A stretch of DNA of 64,000 nucleotides from Nonomuraea dietziae (GTDB lineage Bacteria; Actinomycetota; Actinomycetes; Streptosporangiales; Streptosporangiaceae): contig NZ_JACIBV010000002.1 of assembly GCF_014195505.1 (NCBI RefSeq), forward strand, positions 248,001 through 312,000. Direction: 5' to 3'. Of this stretch, positions 41,960 through 50,499 are shown in pieces; within the stretch, counting starts at the first letter, position 1, and every line of letters starts with the position of its first letter. The notes beneath the pieces are model-generated. The model saw only the letters and a program-made list of their open reading frames with translations. It was not told the origin of the DNA and ran no database searches. The position numbers and the translations under genes are program-made.

Positions 41960-43375
41960 TCAGTCCGAGGCGGCGGCCACTTCCTTCTCGGCTTCCTTCC
42001 ATGCCGGTACGGCTGCCGCCACCGTACGGCGCTCGCCGCGCGGACGTAGTCCGAACCAGACGAGGACCACGCTGAGGAGCGTCACGGCCACGTTCACGCT
42101 CAGCGCGAGGTGGATGCCGGTCAGTTCGACGCTCCGCGTCGCGGCGACCGCGCTCAGGATCGGGATACCGACGGTGATGGCCACCTGCTGGGTCATCGAG
42201 GTCAGGCCCGTGGCCAGGCCCTGCTCCTCGTCCGGCAGCCCCGAGGTCCCTGTCACCGTGTAGGCCACGATGCAGGTGACGTGCCCGAAGAACCCGATGA
42301 ACAGCGCGGGGATCAGGACCACGAGCGCCATTCGGTCGGCGCCGAGGAAGACCAGCGGGAGAGTCGCCAGGCCCTGCACGGCCAGGCCCAGGGTGAGGAC
42401 CTTGCGGGTGCCGAAGCGCCCGATGAAGCGGCCGGCGATCACCCCGGCCGCCACGGCCGCCAGGCCGGGGACCCCGAAGATCAGGCCGGTGACCAGCGGG
42501 GAGAAGCCGAGGGTCTGCTGGAGGTAGAGCGTGGTCAGGAAGATCATGGCGGTCTCCATGGTGAAGACCACGAACCCCGCGTAGTTGCCCCACTTCACTG
42601 TGGGCCGCTTGAGGATGCGCACCGGGACGAGCGGCGCGGGCGAGCGCAGCTCGATCATCCAGAACGCGGCCAGCAGCAGCACGCCGATGACGGCCGAGGG
42701 CAGGTTCCTCTCGATGACCGCGTAGATCACGGCCAGCAGGCCGCCGGTCACCGTCACCGCTCCGGGCAGGTCCAGCTTCACGCGGTCGGGCAGCCTGCTC
42801 TCGCTGATCACGAAGGGGGTGAGCAGCAGGATGACCAGGGCGACGGGGACGTTGATGAAGAACGCGGCCTGCCAGCTCAGCAGGCTGACGAGGCTGCCTC
42901 CCACCAGCGCGCCGATGGTGAAGCCGGCCGAGAGCAGCGCGCCGTTGAAGCCGAGGACGCGGTCGCGCGTCGCGCCCTCCGTGAAGGTGGTGGTGAGCAG
43001 CGACAGCGACGCGGGGATCGTCATCGCGGTGGCGAAGCCCTGCAGCACCCGGGCGGTCAGCAGCATGTCGGGGGTGGTCGCGAAGCCGCCGAGCAACGAG
43101 GCCAGGGTCAGCAGGATCATGCCGGACATGAACAGCCTGCGGCGGCCGAACAGGTCCGCCAACCGGCCGAACAGCAGGGTGAATCCGGCCGCGGGCAGGG
43201 CGTAGGCGGAGGTGATCCAGGGCAGCCCGGTCAGTCCCATCCCGACGCCCGCGCCGACCTCCGGCAGCGCCACGTTGAGGATCGAGAAGTCGACGGACAG
43301 CATGAACCCGGCGCCGAGCAGGACGAGCAGGATCACCCGCTGCCTGCCGCTGATCAGGGAAGGCGAGGTGCTCAC
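41960..43375 (-). CDS. MFS transporter, DHA2 (EmrB/QacA-like)
   Basis: A 471-residue protein from GTG at 43375 (STSPSLISGRQRVILLVLLG). About 14 hydrophobic segments are present, with FSILNVALPEVGAGVGM (DHA2 helix 1 signature) and FGRLADLFGRRRLFMSG between helices 2 and 3. It is probably an exporter of a hydrophobic or cationic compound. The frame is open further upstream, but GGGAA precedes the chosen start. It lies 190 bp downstream of an SRPBCC-ArsR pair in the same direction. Confidence 0.9.
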   Translation of the reverse strand: MSTSPSLISGRQRVILLVLLGAGFMLSVDFSILNVALPEVGAGVGMGLTGLPWITSAYALPAAGFTLLFGRLADLFGRRRLFMSGMILLTLASLLGGFATTPDMLLTARVLQGFATAMTIPASLSLLTTTFTEGATRDRVLGFNGALLSAGFTIGALVGGSLVSLLSWQAAFFINVPVALVILLLTPFVISESRLPDRVKLDLPGAVTVTGGLLAVIYAVIERNLPSAVIGVLLLAAFWMIELRSPAPLVPVRILKRPTVKWGNYAGFVVFTMETAMIFLTTLYLQQTLGFSPLVTGLIFGVPGLAAVAAGVIAGRFIGRFGTRKVLTLGLAVQGLATLPLVFLGADRMALVVLIPALFIGFFGHVTCIVAYTVTGTSGLPDEEQGLATGLTSMTQQVAITVGIPILSAVAATRSVELTGIHLALSVNVAVTLLSVVLVWFGLRPRGERRTVAAAVPAWKEAEKEVAAASD

Positions 43376-43565
43376 AAGACGGTTCCCTTCGTGAGAAACC
43401 AAAGATCGGCACGCAGGACGGCTGAGCCGTACGGCCATGAGGCATGGCGGACTCGACGCATGGCGATGAGGGGGAACCCGGCCCCGCGCCGTCCGACGGG
43501 GCGAGCCGACGCGGGGGGCGCTCTGCCAGAGCGGGACGACAGAGCTGATGAGGGAGAGCGGCGAG

Positions 43566-43919
43566 CTAGCGCGAATCCCGCTCCGCCGCCTCGGCGACGC
43601 GCTTGATGTTCGCCAGCCGCCGGTCCCAGTCGGCGGCGAGCGTGGCCATCCACCGCGCCGTCGCGTCCAGCGCCGCGGGCCGCACCGCGTACCGCACCTC
43701 GCGACCGACCCGGGCGCCGGAGACCAGCCCGGCGGCGTCGAGGACGGCCAGGTGCTTGACCACCGCCTGCCGCGAGACGGGAAGCCGTTCGGCGAGCGTC
43801 GTCGCGGTGGCCTCGCCCTGGGCGGCGAGCAGATCAAGCAGCTGGCGTCGCGTCGGGTCGGCCAGCGCGACGAGGACGCTGTCGACCGACGCGACGTCGC
43901 CGCCAGGCGCGTCCGTCAC
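43566..43919 (-). CDS. ArsR-family regulator (SRPBCC partner)
   Basis: A 117-residue winged-helix protein: VLVALADPTRRQLLDLLAAQ, HTH TTLAERLPVSRQAVVKHLAV and wing SGARVGREVRYAVRP. It lacks the CxC metal site, so it is the non-metal type usually paired with an SRPBCC protein. It overlaps the upstream SRPBCC gene by four bases. Likely autoregulator through the GTGCAA dyads at 44395-44446. Confidence 0.93.
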   Translation of the reverse strand: MTDAPGGDVASVDSVLVALADPTRRQLLDLLAAQGEATATTLAERLPVSRQAVVKHLAVLDAAGLVSGARVGREVRYAVRPAALDATARWMATLAADWDRRLANIKRVAEAAERDSR

Positions 43920-44362
43920 GACGACGGCTGTTCGGCGCGCGTCTTGAGCGCGTCCAATTCCTGGGGCCAGCCGCCGGTGTTGTCCTTCAGCGCCTTGCTG
44001 CGCAGTTCATCGGAGCCTGCCAGGGCCGCGAACCCGCTCTCGACGACGCGCAGCCGCGTCTTGTCGCCCTCCTGGGACAACGTGAACTCCACGAGCGTGC
44101 TGTTGTCCTCGCGCAGCTCCTGTCCGGGGAACGCGCTGGCCCAGCGGTAGGCCAGATAGGTCGGCGGCTCGACCTTCTCCACCCGCACAGGGAAGTCGCC
44201 GTACTCGGCGTTCCTCGCCACCATCGACTCGCCCTCTCTCGCCACGGTGCCGGACACGCTCGCCCGGTCGGCGACCCAGAACCCGGGCTCGGCCACCAGC
44301 GACCAGACCCGCTCCAGGGACGCCGCGATCAGGGTTTCACGTTCGATCCGATCCTCGCTCAT
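43916..44362 (-). CDS. SRPBCC (AHSA1-type) domain protein
   Basis: A 148-residue START/AHSA1-like protein from ATG at 44362 (AAGGAG seven bases upstream). It has RETLIAASLERVWSLVAEPG at the N-terminus, a PTYLAYRWASAFPG centre and a long C-terminal helix (AALAGSDELRSKALKDNTGG). It binds a hydrophobic ligand; partner and function are unknown. First gene of the SRPBCC-ArsR-(MFS) unit. Confidence 0.9.
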   Translation of the reverse strand: MSEDRIERETLIAASLERVWSLVAEPGFWVADRASVSGTVAREGESMVARNAEYGDFPVRVEKVEPPTYLAYRWASAFPGQELREDNSTLVEFTLSQEGDKTRLRVVESGFAALAGSDELRSKALKDNTGGWPQELDALKTRAEQPSS

Positions 44363-44394
44363 GAGGAGACTCCTTTTCACTTCCACCTTTTGAT

Positions 44395-44446
44395 GTGCAA
44401 TCCCAGAGTTGCACGTCAGCCGCTTCAGACGCAACCCCCGAGTTGC
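44395..44446. promoter_or_regulatory. Two GTGCAA/TTGCAC dyads upstream of SRPBCC-ArsR
   Basis: GTGCAATCCCAGAGTTGCAC (44395-44414) and GCAACCCCCGAGTTGC (44431-44446) share GCAA/TTGC half-sites and sit 33-84 bp before the SRPBCC start. They are good candidates for the ArsR operator. Confidence 0.6.
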
Positions 44447-44610
44447 ACTTAGTGGCCGAGCTTGACCTATCGCGAGGTCACGTGCCGAGCCGTCGGCCGC
44501 GAAGGACAGCCTGCATCAGGGCCGGAGCGTCCCCGCCCATCGACCCCCAGCGAACCGTCAGCGGTGACAGGCAGGGTGAGGGCCAGGAATTCGAACTCGA
44601 GGAGCAGATC

Positions 44611-45051
44611 ATGTCGACGCGGATGACGACAGCCGAGCGGGAGAGCTTCCTGGCCGAGACCCACATCGGAGTGCTGAGTGTGGCCGGCGCCGACGGGCGG
44701 GCGCCCATGGCGGTGCCCATCTGGTACGGCTACCGGCCCGGCGGTGAGATCACCTTCGCCACGAGCCCCGGCAGCGTGAAGATGACCCTGATCCGCGAGG
44801 CGGGCCAGATCGGGTTCACGGTTCAGCAGGAGGCGATGCCGTACAAGTACGTCTCCGTCGAAGGCTCTGTCGTGGGTTATGAGCCGACCGACGCCGACGA
44901 GTATCGCCAGTGGTCGATGCGCTACCTCGGCCCCGAAGCGGGCGAGCGGTTCTTCGACGACATCAAGGACTTCGTGCGGACGATGGTCACCGTCCGCGTG
45001 CGGCCCGAGCGCTGGCGGACCTACGACTTCGGCAAGGAGTTCAGCGGCTGA
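44611..45051 (+). CDS. Pyridoxamine 5'-phosphate oxidase-fold protein
   Basis: A 146-residue split-barrel flavin/F420-binding protein: ETHIGVLSVAGADGRAPMAV, PIWYGYRPGGEITFATSPGS and QEAMPYKYVSVEGSVVGYEP. Family members bind FMN, F420 or heme, and many are of unknown function. The start has GGAG upstream. It is divergent from the SRPBCC operon and overlaps the end of the convergent TetR gene by 11 bases. Confidence 0.9.
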   Translation: MSTRMTTAERESFLAETHIGVLSVAGADGRAPMAVPIWYGYRPGGEITFATSPGSVKMTLIREAGQIGFTVQQEAMPYKYVSVEGSVVGYEPTDADEYRQWSMRYLGPEAGERFFDDIKDFVRTMVTVRVRPERWRTYDFGKEFSG

Positions 45052-45625
45052 CGCCCGGTGCCCGCGTGTCGATGACGTGCTCGGCGAGTTCGCGGGTGGC
45101 GGCCGCGGGGTCGGTTCCCTGCCGGGTGGCTCCGGCCGCGAGCAGGCCGTCGACGAGCAGCAGGAGCTGGGCCGCCGCGTGCCCGGGGCGCGGATGCCCG
45201 AGCGCGACCAGCTCGTGCTCCAGGAGTCGCCGCACCCGGTCGCGGTAGTCGCGTGTGACGGCGTGGCCCGGATGGGCGGGGTCGGGCAGCGCCAGGTCGG
45301 CCGCCAGGTAGCGGCAGCCGCGGAAGTCGGGCGCGTCGATGACCCTGGCCAGTTCGTCGAAGACGGCCAGGAGGCGGTCGCGTGGGTCCTGACCTGCGGC
45401 GTTCATGGTCTGCCTGTAGCGCGCCTCGTCCTCGTCGGTGCTGCGGCGCAGCACCTCGGCCAGCAGCCCGTCCTTCCCGCCGAAGTGCTCGTACAGCGAA
45501 CGCCTTGCGACGTTGGCCTCTTTCAGGACCGCGTCGACGCCGACGCCCATGCCGTGGCGGTAGGTGAGGTCCTGGGCGGCCCGCAGCAGGCGTTCGCGTG
45601 GGCCGGGAGCGGTTCGTGTACTCAC
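45041..45625 (-). CDS. TetR-family regulator
   Basis: About 194 residues from GTG at 45625 (STRTAPGPRERLLRAAQDLT); ATG at 45661 would add 12 residues. The HTH reads GVGVDAVLKEANVARRSLYEHFGGKDGL. The C-terminal domain has the FRGCRYLAADLALPDPAHPG block common in this subgroup (TetR_C, oxidoreductase-linked). An adjacent decayed dehydrogenase (45690-45975) may have been its target. Confidence 0.9.
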   Translation of the reverse strand: MSTRTAPGPRERLLRAAQDLTYRHGMGVGVDAVLKEANVARRSLYEHFGGKDGLLAEVLRRSTDEDEARYRQTMNAAGQDPRDRLLAVFDELARVIDAPDFRGCRYLAADLALPDPAHPGHAVTRDYRDRVRRLLEHELVALGHPRPGHAAAQLLLLVDGLLAAGATRQGTDPAAATRELAEHVIDTRAPGVSR

Positions 45626-45689
45626 GGGCCCCAGCCTGCCAGCTGTCGACGAGTAGATCAACCGGTCGATATGGCGACGGAGTGATCAC

Positions 45690-45975
45690 CGAGGCCCGGC
45701 CCCCTCACCTACGCCGAGGCCGCGACGCTTCCCTGCGCCGCGGTCACCGCCTGGAACGCCCTGACCGGCGACGGCGAGGGCCTGCGGCCGGGCCAGACCC
45801 TCGTCGTCCAGACACCGGCCTGCTGGAGCGCTCCCTCAAGGCGGTGACGACGGCCCGTCGGCTGCGCCCGGTCATCGACCGGGTCTTCGCCTTCGACGAC
45901 GCACCCGCCGCCTACCGCCACCACGCCTCGGGCGAGGCGTTCGGCAAGGTCGTCATCGCCGTCAAGAGAGGGTGA
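45690..45975 (+). pseudogene. Zinc-binding alcohol dehydrogenase relic
   Basis: One frame reads LTYAEAATLPCAAVTAWNAL followed by LRPGQTLVVQ, the substrate-domain/Rossmann boundary of MDR dehydrogenases. After a large deletion, another frame gives the C-terminus RPVIDRVFAFDDAPAAYRHH followed by GEAFGKVVIAVKRG. The N-terminal domain and most of the Rossmann fold are gone. Confidence 0.75.
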
Positions 45976-46864
45976 GGACGGCCTTGCCCTGGACGCGGCG
46001 GGACAGGAGGGCCTCCGCCGCGCTCAAGGCCTGCTCCCACGGACCGCGCCAGCCCACCTGGGCGTCCAGCTCGCCCCTGGACAGCAGGCCGACAAGCCGG
46101 GCGAGGTCGTCGCCGAAGGGTGTGGTGACGTTGAAGTTCTCGATCCGGCCGCGCTGGGAGCGCGACCTCGACTCCTCGAAGTCGATCGTCGTCGGCTCCT
46201 TGGACGCCTTGCCGATCGCCTGGATCACGCCGTCGTCCTCCAGCCGGTAGAACGCCTCGGCCAGTTGCCGTCCGCCCACGTTGTCCAGCACGCCGTACAC
46301 CCTGCCGGTCAGGTCGGCAGGGCCGAGCACGATCTCGGCCGCGCCCAGCTCCCGTAGTCCCTCGGCCCGCGACGGGCTGCCGACGGAGGCGATCACGTGC
46401 GCTCCCTCGAGGGCCGCGAGCTGGACGGCGTACCTGCCGACGCCGCCGGACGCCCCGGTGACCAGGACCCTGCGCCCCTGCAGCGGGCCGAGCCGCCGCA
46501 CCGCCTGCAGGGCGGTGACCCCGGCGACCGGCAGCGCGCCGGTCAGGGCGAGATCGACCTCGTCGGGGACGAGGGCCAGCTCGGTGGTGTCCACGGCGCG
46601 CAGCTCGGCCCACGCTCCCGACCAGCCGAACGTCACCACACGAGCACCCACCGCCGGGCCCGAGCCGTCGGCGGCGGCCTGGACGACCACCCCGGCCGCG
46701 TCCCAGCCAGGGACGTGGCCCGGCCGCGGGTCCGGGGAGCGGTAGGCGATCTCCCCGAAGTTGAGCGAGACGGCCGACACCTGGACCAGCACCTGCGAGG
46801 GCGAGGGGACCGGGTCGGGGACGACACCGAAGGACAGGTCGGGGTTGAAGATCAGTGCTTTCAT
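45962..46864 (-). CDS. Quinone oxidoreductase-like MDR dehydrogenase
   Basis: A 300-residue zinc-free MDR protein from ATG at 46864 (KALIFNPDLSFGVVPDPVPS). It has PGWDAAGVVVQ, the Rossmann loop VLVTGASGGVGRYAVQLAAL (AxxGxxG-type) and the C-terminal LVGLLSRGELDAQVGWR. It probably uses NADPH to reduce quinones or enals. It starts 21 bp after the end of the SARP-type gene in the same direction. Confidence 0.9.
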   Translation of the reverse strand: MKALIFNPDLSFGVVPDPVPSPSQVLVQVSAVSLNFGEIAYRSPDPRPGHVPGWDAAGVVVQAAADGSGPAVGARVVTFGWSGAWAELRAVDTTELALVPDEVDLALTGALPVAGVTALQAVRRLGPLQGRRVLVTGASGGVGRYAVQLAALEGAHVIASVGSPSRAEGLRELGAAEIVLGPADLTGRVYGVLDNVGGRQLAEAFYRLEDDGVIQAIGKASKEPTTIDFEESRSRSQRGRIENFNVTTPFGDDLARLVGLLSRGELDAQVGWRGPWEQALSAAEALLSRRVQGKAVLTLS

Positions 46865-46884
46865 GCGTGCCACTGTGCCGACCC

Positions 46885-49791
46885 TCACGCACGATCCGCT
46901 GACGGTCGGGCGGCGATCATCCCGAGGATGCGCTCCACGTCGCCGCGTTCGGCCGGTGGCAGCGGCGCTCCGACCGACTCCCGCAGCTCCGCCGCCTCCG
47001 CCAGCAGCCTGGAGGCCTCCTCGAAAGCCCCCTCCAGCGCCGCCACCTCCGCCAGCCCCTCCTGCGCCAGCGCCACCGAGCGCGGGTCGCCGACCTCGCG
47101 GGCGGCGGCCAGCCCCTCCAGGTGCAGCGCTCTGGCGGCCGCCGCCTCCCCCCGGCCTGAGGCGATGAACCCCAGCTCGGCCAGGATCAGCGTCACCCCG
47201 TAGAACGGCACCCCGAACTCCGTCTCCAGCCGCCGGTTCCAGGCCAGCGATTCGAGGAACAGCTCCTCGGCTCGATCAAGCTCGCCCGACCTGCGCGCCA
47301 CCAGCCCGAGACCCACCCTGGCGAACTCTTCGGCGAACCTGTTGCCCTGTTCGCCTGCCAGCCGCCTCCCCTGCTCGTGCAGGTCCGCCGAACGCTCCAG
47401 CTCGCCGGTCAGCAGCGCGATCCGTCCCAGGCTGGACAGCCGGTAGGACACGTCGGTCCACAACCGCAGGTCCTCCGCGATCCGCAGCCCCTGCCGATGC
47501 AGCCGGGCGGCGCGCGCGTAGTCGCCGGTGACCTCCGCCAGGTAGCCCAGCATGTCCGAGGCCTGGAGCTGCCCCCATCGATCGCCGAGCTCACTGAAGA
47601 TCGTCATGCTCTGGGTGGCGCTGCTGGCGGCCAGGTCGAAGTCGCCCTGGAACATCGCCTGCTTGGCACGGCCGGCCAGCGCCGCGGCCTCGCCCCACCT
47701 GTCGTCCTGCGCCCTGAACCCCGCCAGCGCCTCGTCCAGCAGCCCCACCGCCGTGTTCACGTCCCCGAAGTGCAGGCAGGCGTGCGCGAGGAACCAGCGC
47801 GACCTGGCGTCGGGGAAGTCGATGTCATCGGTACGGCCGGCGCCCGCCAGCAGGGCGAACCCGGAACCCCACGCCGTCCCCTTGGTGTGGCGATACCCCT
47901 CCTGGTGCCTGCCCCGCAGGTACCAGTACCAGGTCAGCGCCTCGACCAGCCGCGGGGAGCCCGCCGAGTCCAGCACCGCCCTGAGGTTGAGCGCCTCCTC
48001 GTCCAGCCGCACCAGCCACTGCCGCTGGGCGCTGCCGTACAGGTGAGGGGCGGCCCGCACGGCGAGCTCGGTGTAGTAGGCGTCCCTGAGCCCGTACACG
48101 GGATCGTCCTGCTCGAGCCGCTCCAGGCAGTAGGCCGCCACGCTCTCCAGCAGGCGGTACCTGGGCGCGCCCGTCACCATCGACCTGCCGACCAGCTCGT
48201 CGAGCAGGTGGAGATCGACCCCGACCGCCTCGGCCGCCTCCAGTGTGCACCCGCCGGGATGGACCGCCAGCGCCAGCATCGCGGTCCGCTGCGGCTCGGT
48301 GAGCTGCTCCCAGCTCCAGTCGATCACCGCCCGCAGCGTCCGCTGCCTGGCGGGCCTGCCCCGTCCTGCGACCCCCAGCAGGCGGAACCGGTCGTCGAGG
48401 CGTTCGGCCACCCCCTGCACGCCCAGCGCCCGCGCCCTGGCCGCCGCCAGCTCCAGCGCCAGCGGCAACCCGTCCAGGCGGCGGCAGATCGCCTCGACCC
48501 ACGGTGTGCTCCCGGCGTCCAGCGGCGTGCCCGAGCGCTCGGCGAACATCGCGACCGCGCTCGGCTGGTCGAGAGGCGGCACCACGAAGAGCCTCTCGCC
48601 CGGCAGGGCCAGCGACTCCTGGCTGGTGGCGAGCACCCGGACCCCGGGGGCCTTGCGCAGCAGCAGGTCCACCAGCGCGGCCACCTCCTCGACCAGGTGC
48701 TCGCAGTTGTCGAGCACGAGCAGCAGCCGCTGCCCGCGCAGCGCGTCGGCCAGCCGATGGGCCAGGTCGGGGACGGGCACCTGAGGAGGCGTGGAGGTCT
48801 CGTCCCTGATCCCCAGCGCGGCGGCCACCAACTCGGCCACCTGCCCGACGGCGCCGGCCAGCTCCACCAGCCACACGCCGCCCGGCAGCTCGACCGAGGC
48901 GGCGGCGGCCAGCGCCAGCCGGGTCTTGCCCACACCGCCAGGACCGGTCAGCGTGACCAGCCTGGAGGAGTCGAGCATGGCCCTGACCTCGGCCACCGCC
49001 CCGTCCCTGCCGATGAGGGAGGTGAGCTGCGCGGGAAGGTTCGTCGAGGACGCCGCGGGCGCGGGCGTCAGCGCCGGATCCTGCACCAGGATCGCCTGGT
49101 GGAGCGCGACCAGCTCGGGGCCTGGATCGAGCCCCAGCTCGTCGGCCAGCAGCTCGCGCAGCTCGGCGTACCCGGCCAGCGCCTCGCTCTGCCGTCCTGA
49201 GCGGTACAGCGCGCGCAGGTGCGCCGCCCGCAGCCGCTCCCTGAGGGGGTGCGCCGCCACCAGCTCCCCCAGCTCGTCGGCGAGGCGGCTGTGCTCGCCC
49301 AGCGCCAGCCGTACCTCTGCCTGCTCCTCGAGCGCCGTCAGGCGCTGTTCGTCGAGGCGGGAGGCGGCGGCGTGCGCGAAGGAGTCGCGGAAGTCGGCGT
49401 AGGCAGGGCCGCGCCACAGCGCCAGCGCGTCGGACAGCAGGTCGGCCTTGACCCGCAGGTCGTCGCTCGCCAGCGCGCCTGCGAGCAGCCGGGCGAACTC
49501 GATGGCGTCCACCGAGTCGCTGACCAGGGAGTATCCGGTCGGCTGGTAGGTCACCAGCTCGCGATCGCCCAGTGCGCGGCGCAGCTGGGAGACCTTGGTC
49601 TGCAGCGTGTTGGCGGGGTTGCCCGGCAGGTCCTCGCCCCAGAGGTCGTCCAGCAGCCGGTCGGCTGACACGGTTCGCCCCTCGTGCATCAACAGATCGG
49701 CGAGAAGCGCGCGAACCTTCAGTTCGGGAACTCGGACGGGCGTCCCGTCAGCAGCCCACACCGAAAGCGGACCAAGAACACCAAATCGCAT
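46885..49791 (-). CDS. AfsR/SARP-type regulator with NB-ARC and TPR domains
   Basis: A 968-residue regulator from ATG at 49791. Residues 1-90 form an OmpR-like winged helix (MRFGVLGPLSVWAADGTPVR), 95-240 the BTAD domain, and from about 284 an NB-ARC ATPase with P-loop GPGGVGKTRLA, Walker B LLLVLDNCEHL and GLPLALELAAARA. From about 600 to the end are TPR-like helices. This is the AfsR layout, in which ATP binding and TPR contacts gate activation of transcription. Targets are unknown. It may be co-transcribed with the dehydrogenase downstream. The start is 88 bp from a divergent FMN reductase. Confidence 0.96.
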   Translation of the reverse strand: MRFGVLGPLSVWAADGTPVRVPELKVRALLADLLMHEGRTVSADRLLDDLWGEDLPGNPANTLQTKVSQLRRALGDRELVTYQPTGYSLVSDSVDAIEFARLLAGALASDDLRVKADLLSDALALWRGPAYADFRDSFAHAAASRLDEQRLTALEEQAEVRLALGEHSRLADELGELVAAHPLRERLRAAHLRALYRSGRQSEALAGYAELRELLADELGLDPGPELVALHQAILVQDPALTPAPAASSTNLPAQLTSLIGRDGAVAEVRAMLDSSRLVTLTGPGGVGKTRLALAAAASVELPGGVWLVELAGAVGQVAELVAAALGIRDETSTPPQVPVPDLAHRLADALRGQRLLLVLDNCEHLVEEVAALVDLLLRKAPGVRVLATSQESLALPGERLFVVPPLDQPSAVAMFAERSGTPLDAGSTPWVEAICRRLDGLPLALELAAARARALGVQGVAERLDDRFRLLGVAGRGRPARQRTLRAVIDWSWEQLTEPQRTAMLALAVHPGGCTLEAAEAVGVDLHLLDELVGRSMVTGAPRYRLLESVAAYCLERLEQDDPVYGLRDAYYTELAVRAAPHLYGSAQRQWLVRLDEEALNLRAVLDSAGSPRLVEALTWYWYLRGRHQEGYRHTKGTAWGSGFALLAGAGRTDDIDFPDARSRWFLAHACLHFGDVNTAVGLLDEALAGFRAQDDRWGEAAALAGRAKQAMFQGDFDLAASSATQSMTIFSELGDRWGQLQASDMLGYLAEVTGDYARAARLHRQGLRIAEDLRLWTDVSYRLSSLGRIALLTGELERSADLHEQGRRLAGEQGNRFAEEFARVGLGLVARRSGELDRAEELFLESLAWNRRLETEFGVPFYGVTLILAELGFIASGRGEAAAARALHLEGLAAAREVGDPRSVALAQEGLAEVAALEGAFEEASRLLAEAAELRESVGAPLPPAERGDVERILGMIAARPSADRA

Positions 49792-49878
49792 CAAGTAAGG
49801 CTATCGGCCGCCGACCCCCAGCCGATCGTGCGCGCCCGCCGGCACAGTGGCGTCGTCAACCGGACGGAAGGAGGCGGG

Positions 49879-50394
49879 ATGCGACTCGCGATCATCATCG
49901 GCAGCGTACGGCAGGGCAGGTTCGGTCCGACCGCGGCGGCCTGGCTGCACGCCAGAGCGTGTCGCCGAGACGATCTCGACGTGGACGTCATCGACCTGGC
50001 CGAAGCGTGGCTGCCGACGGTACTGCCGGCCGGCTTCCCCGCGCGTGGGGTCACCGGACCGCCGGCCGTGGAGCATCTGCGGCCCTGGCTGGCCGACGCC
50101 GACGCGTTCGTGATCGTGACGCCGGAGTACAACCACAGCTTTCCCGCCTCGCTCAAGAACGCCATCGACTGGTACCACGAGGAGTGGCGGGGCAAGCCCG
50201 TCGCCTTCGTCGCCTACGGGGAGGCCTCGGGCGGCCTGCGGGCCGTCGAGCAGCTGCGCCCGGTGTTCGACGCCCTCGACGCGGTGTGCGTCGGCGAACC
50301 TGTCACCCTCCCCTTCCACCGGATCCCTCCGGACTCCTCCGCCGAGCGCCTGCTCGACGCCCTGGAGAAGCACCATCGTGATCGTCAGCTGTGA
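49879..50394 (+). CDS. NADPH-dependent FMN reductase
   Basis: A 171-residue flavodoxin-fold protein. It has LAIIIGSVRQGRFGPTAAAW (phosphate-binding loop), VTPEYNHSFPASLKNAIDWY (flavin/partner block) and FVAYGEASGGLRAVEQLR. It transfers hydride from NADPH to FMN or quinones. AAGGAGG lies before the start. It is divergent from the SARP-type regulator, which may control it. Confidence 0.94.
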   Translation: MRLAIIIGSVRQGRFGPTAAAWLHARACRRDDLDVDVIDLAEAWLPTVLPAGFPARGVTGPPAVEHLRPWLADADAFVIVTPEYNHSFPASLKNAIDWYHEEWRGKPVAFVAYGEASGGLRAVEQLRPVFDALDAVCVGEPVTLPFHRIPPDSSAERLLDALEKHHRDRQL

Positions 50395-50499
50395 GATCCG
50401 TCCCCTGAGATCAGGGTGAGCGGCCTTACGGCGGACGCACCTCGCGGCGGCGCGCCATCGAGATCGACCGGCCCGCCGCTCGGGCTCTAAGGTCATCGG

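Noticed and set aside
42110..43606. 498-codon plus-strand frame opposite the DHA2 transporter
   Set aside because: It is a hydrophilic, His/Gln/Asp/Arg-rich translation typical of the complement of membrane-protein codons.
47377..49200. 607-codon open frame on the plus strand opposite the SARP/AfsR-type gene
   Set aside because: It is a GC-driven antisense shadow: low-complexity Arg/Gln/Pro sequence with no family blocks. The minus-strand product has complete BTAD, NB-ARC and TPR domains.
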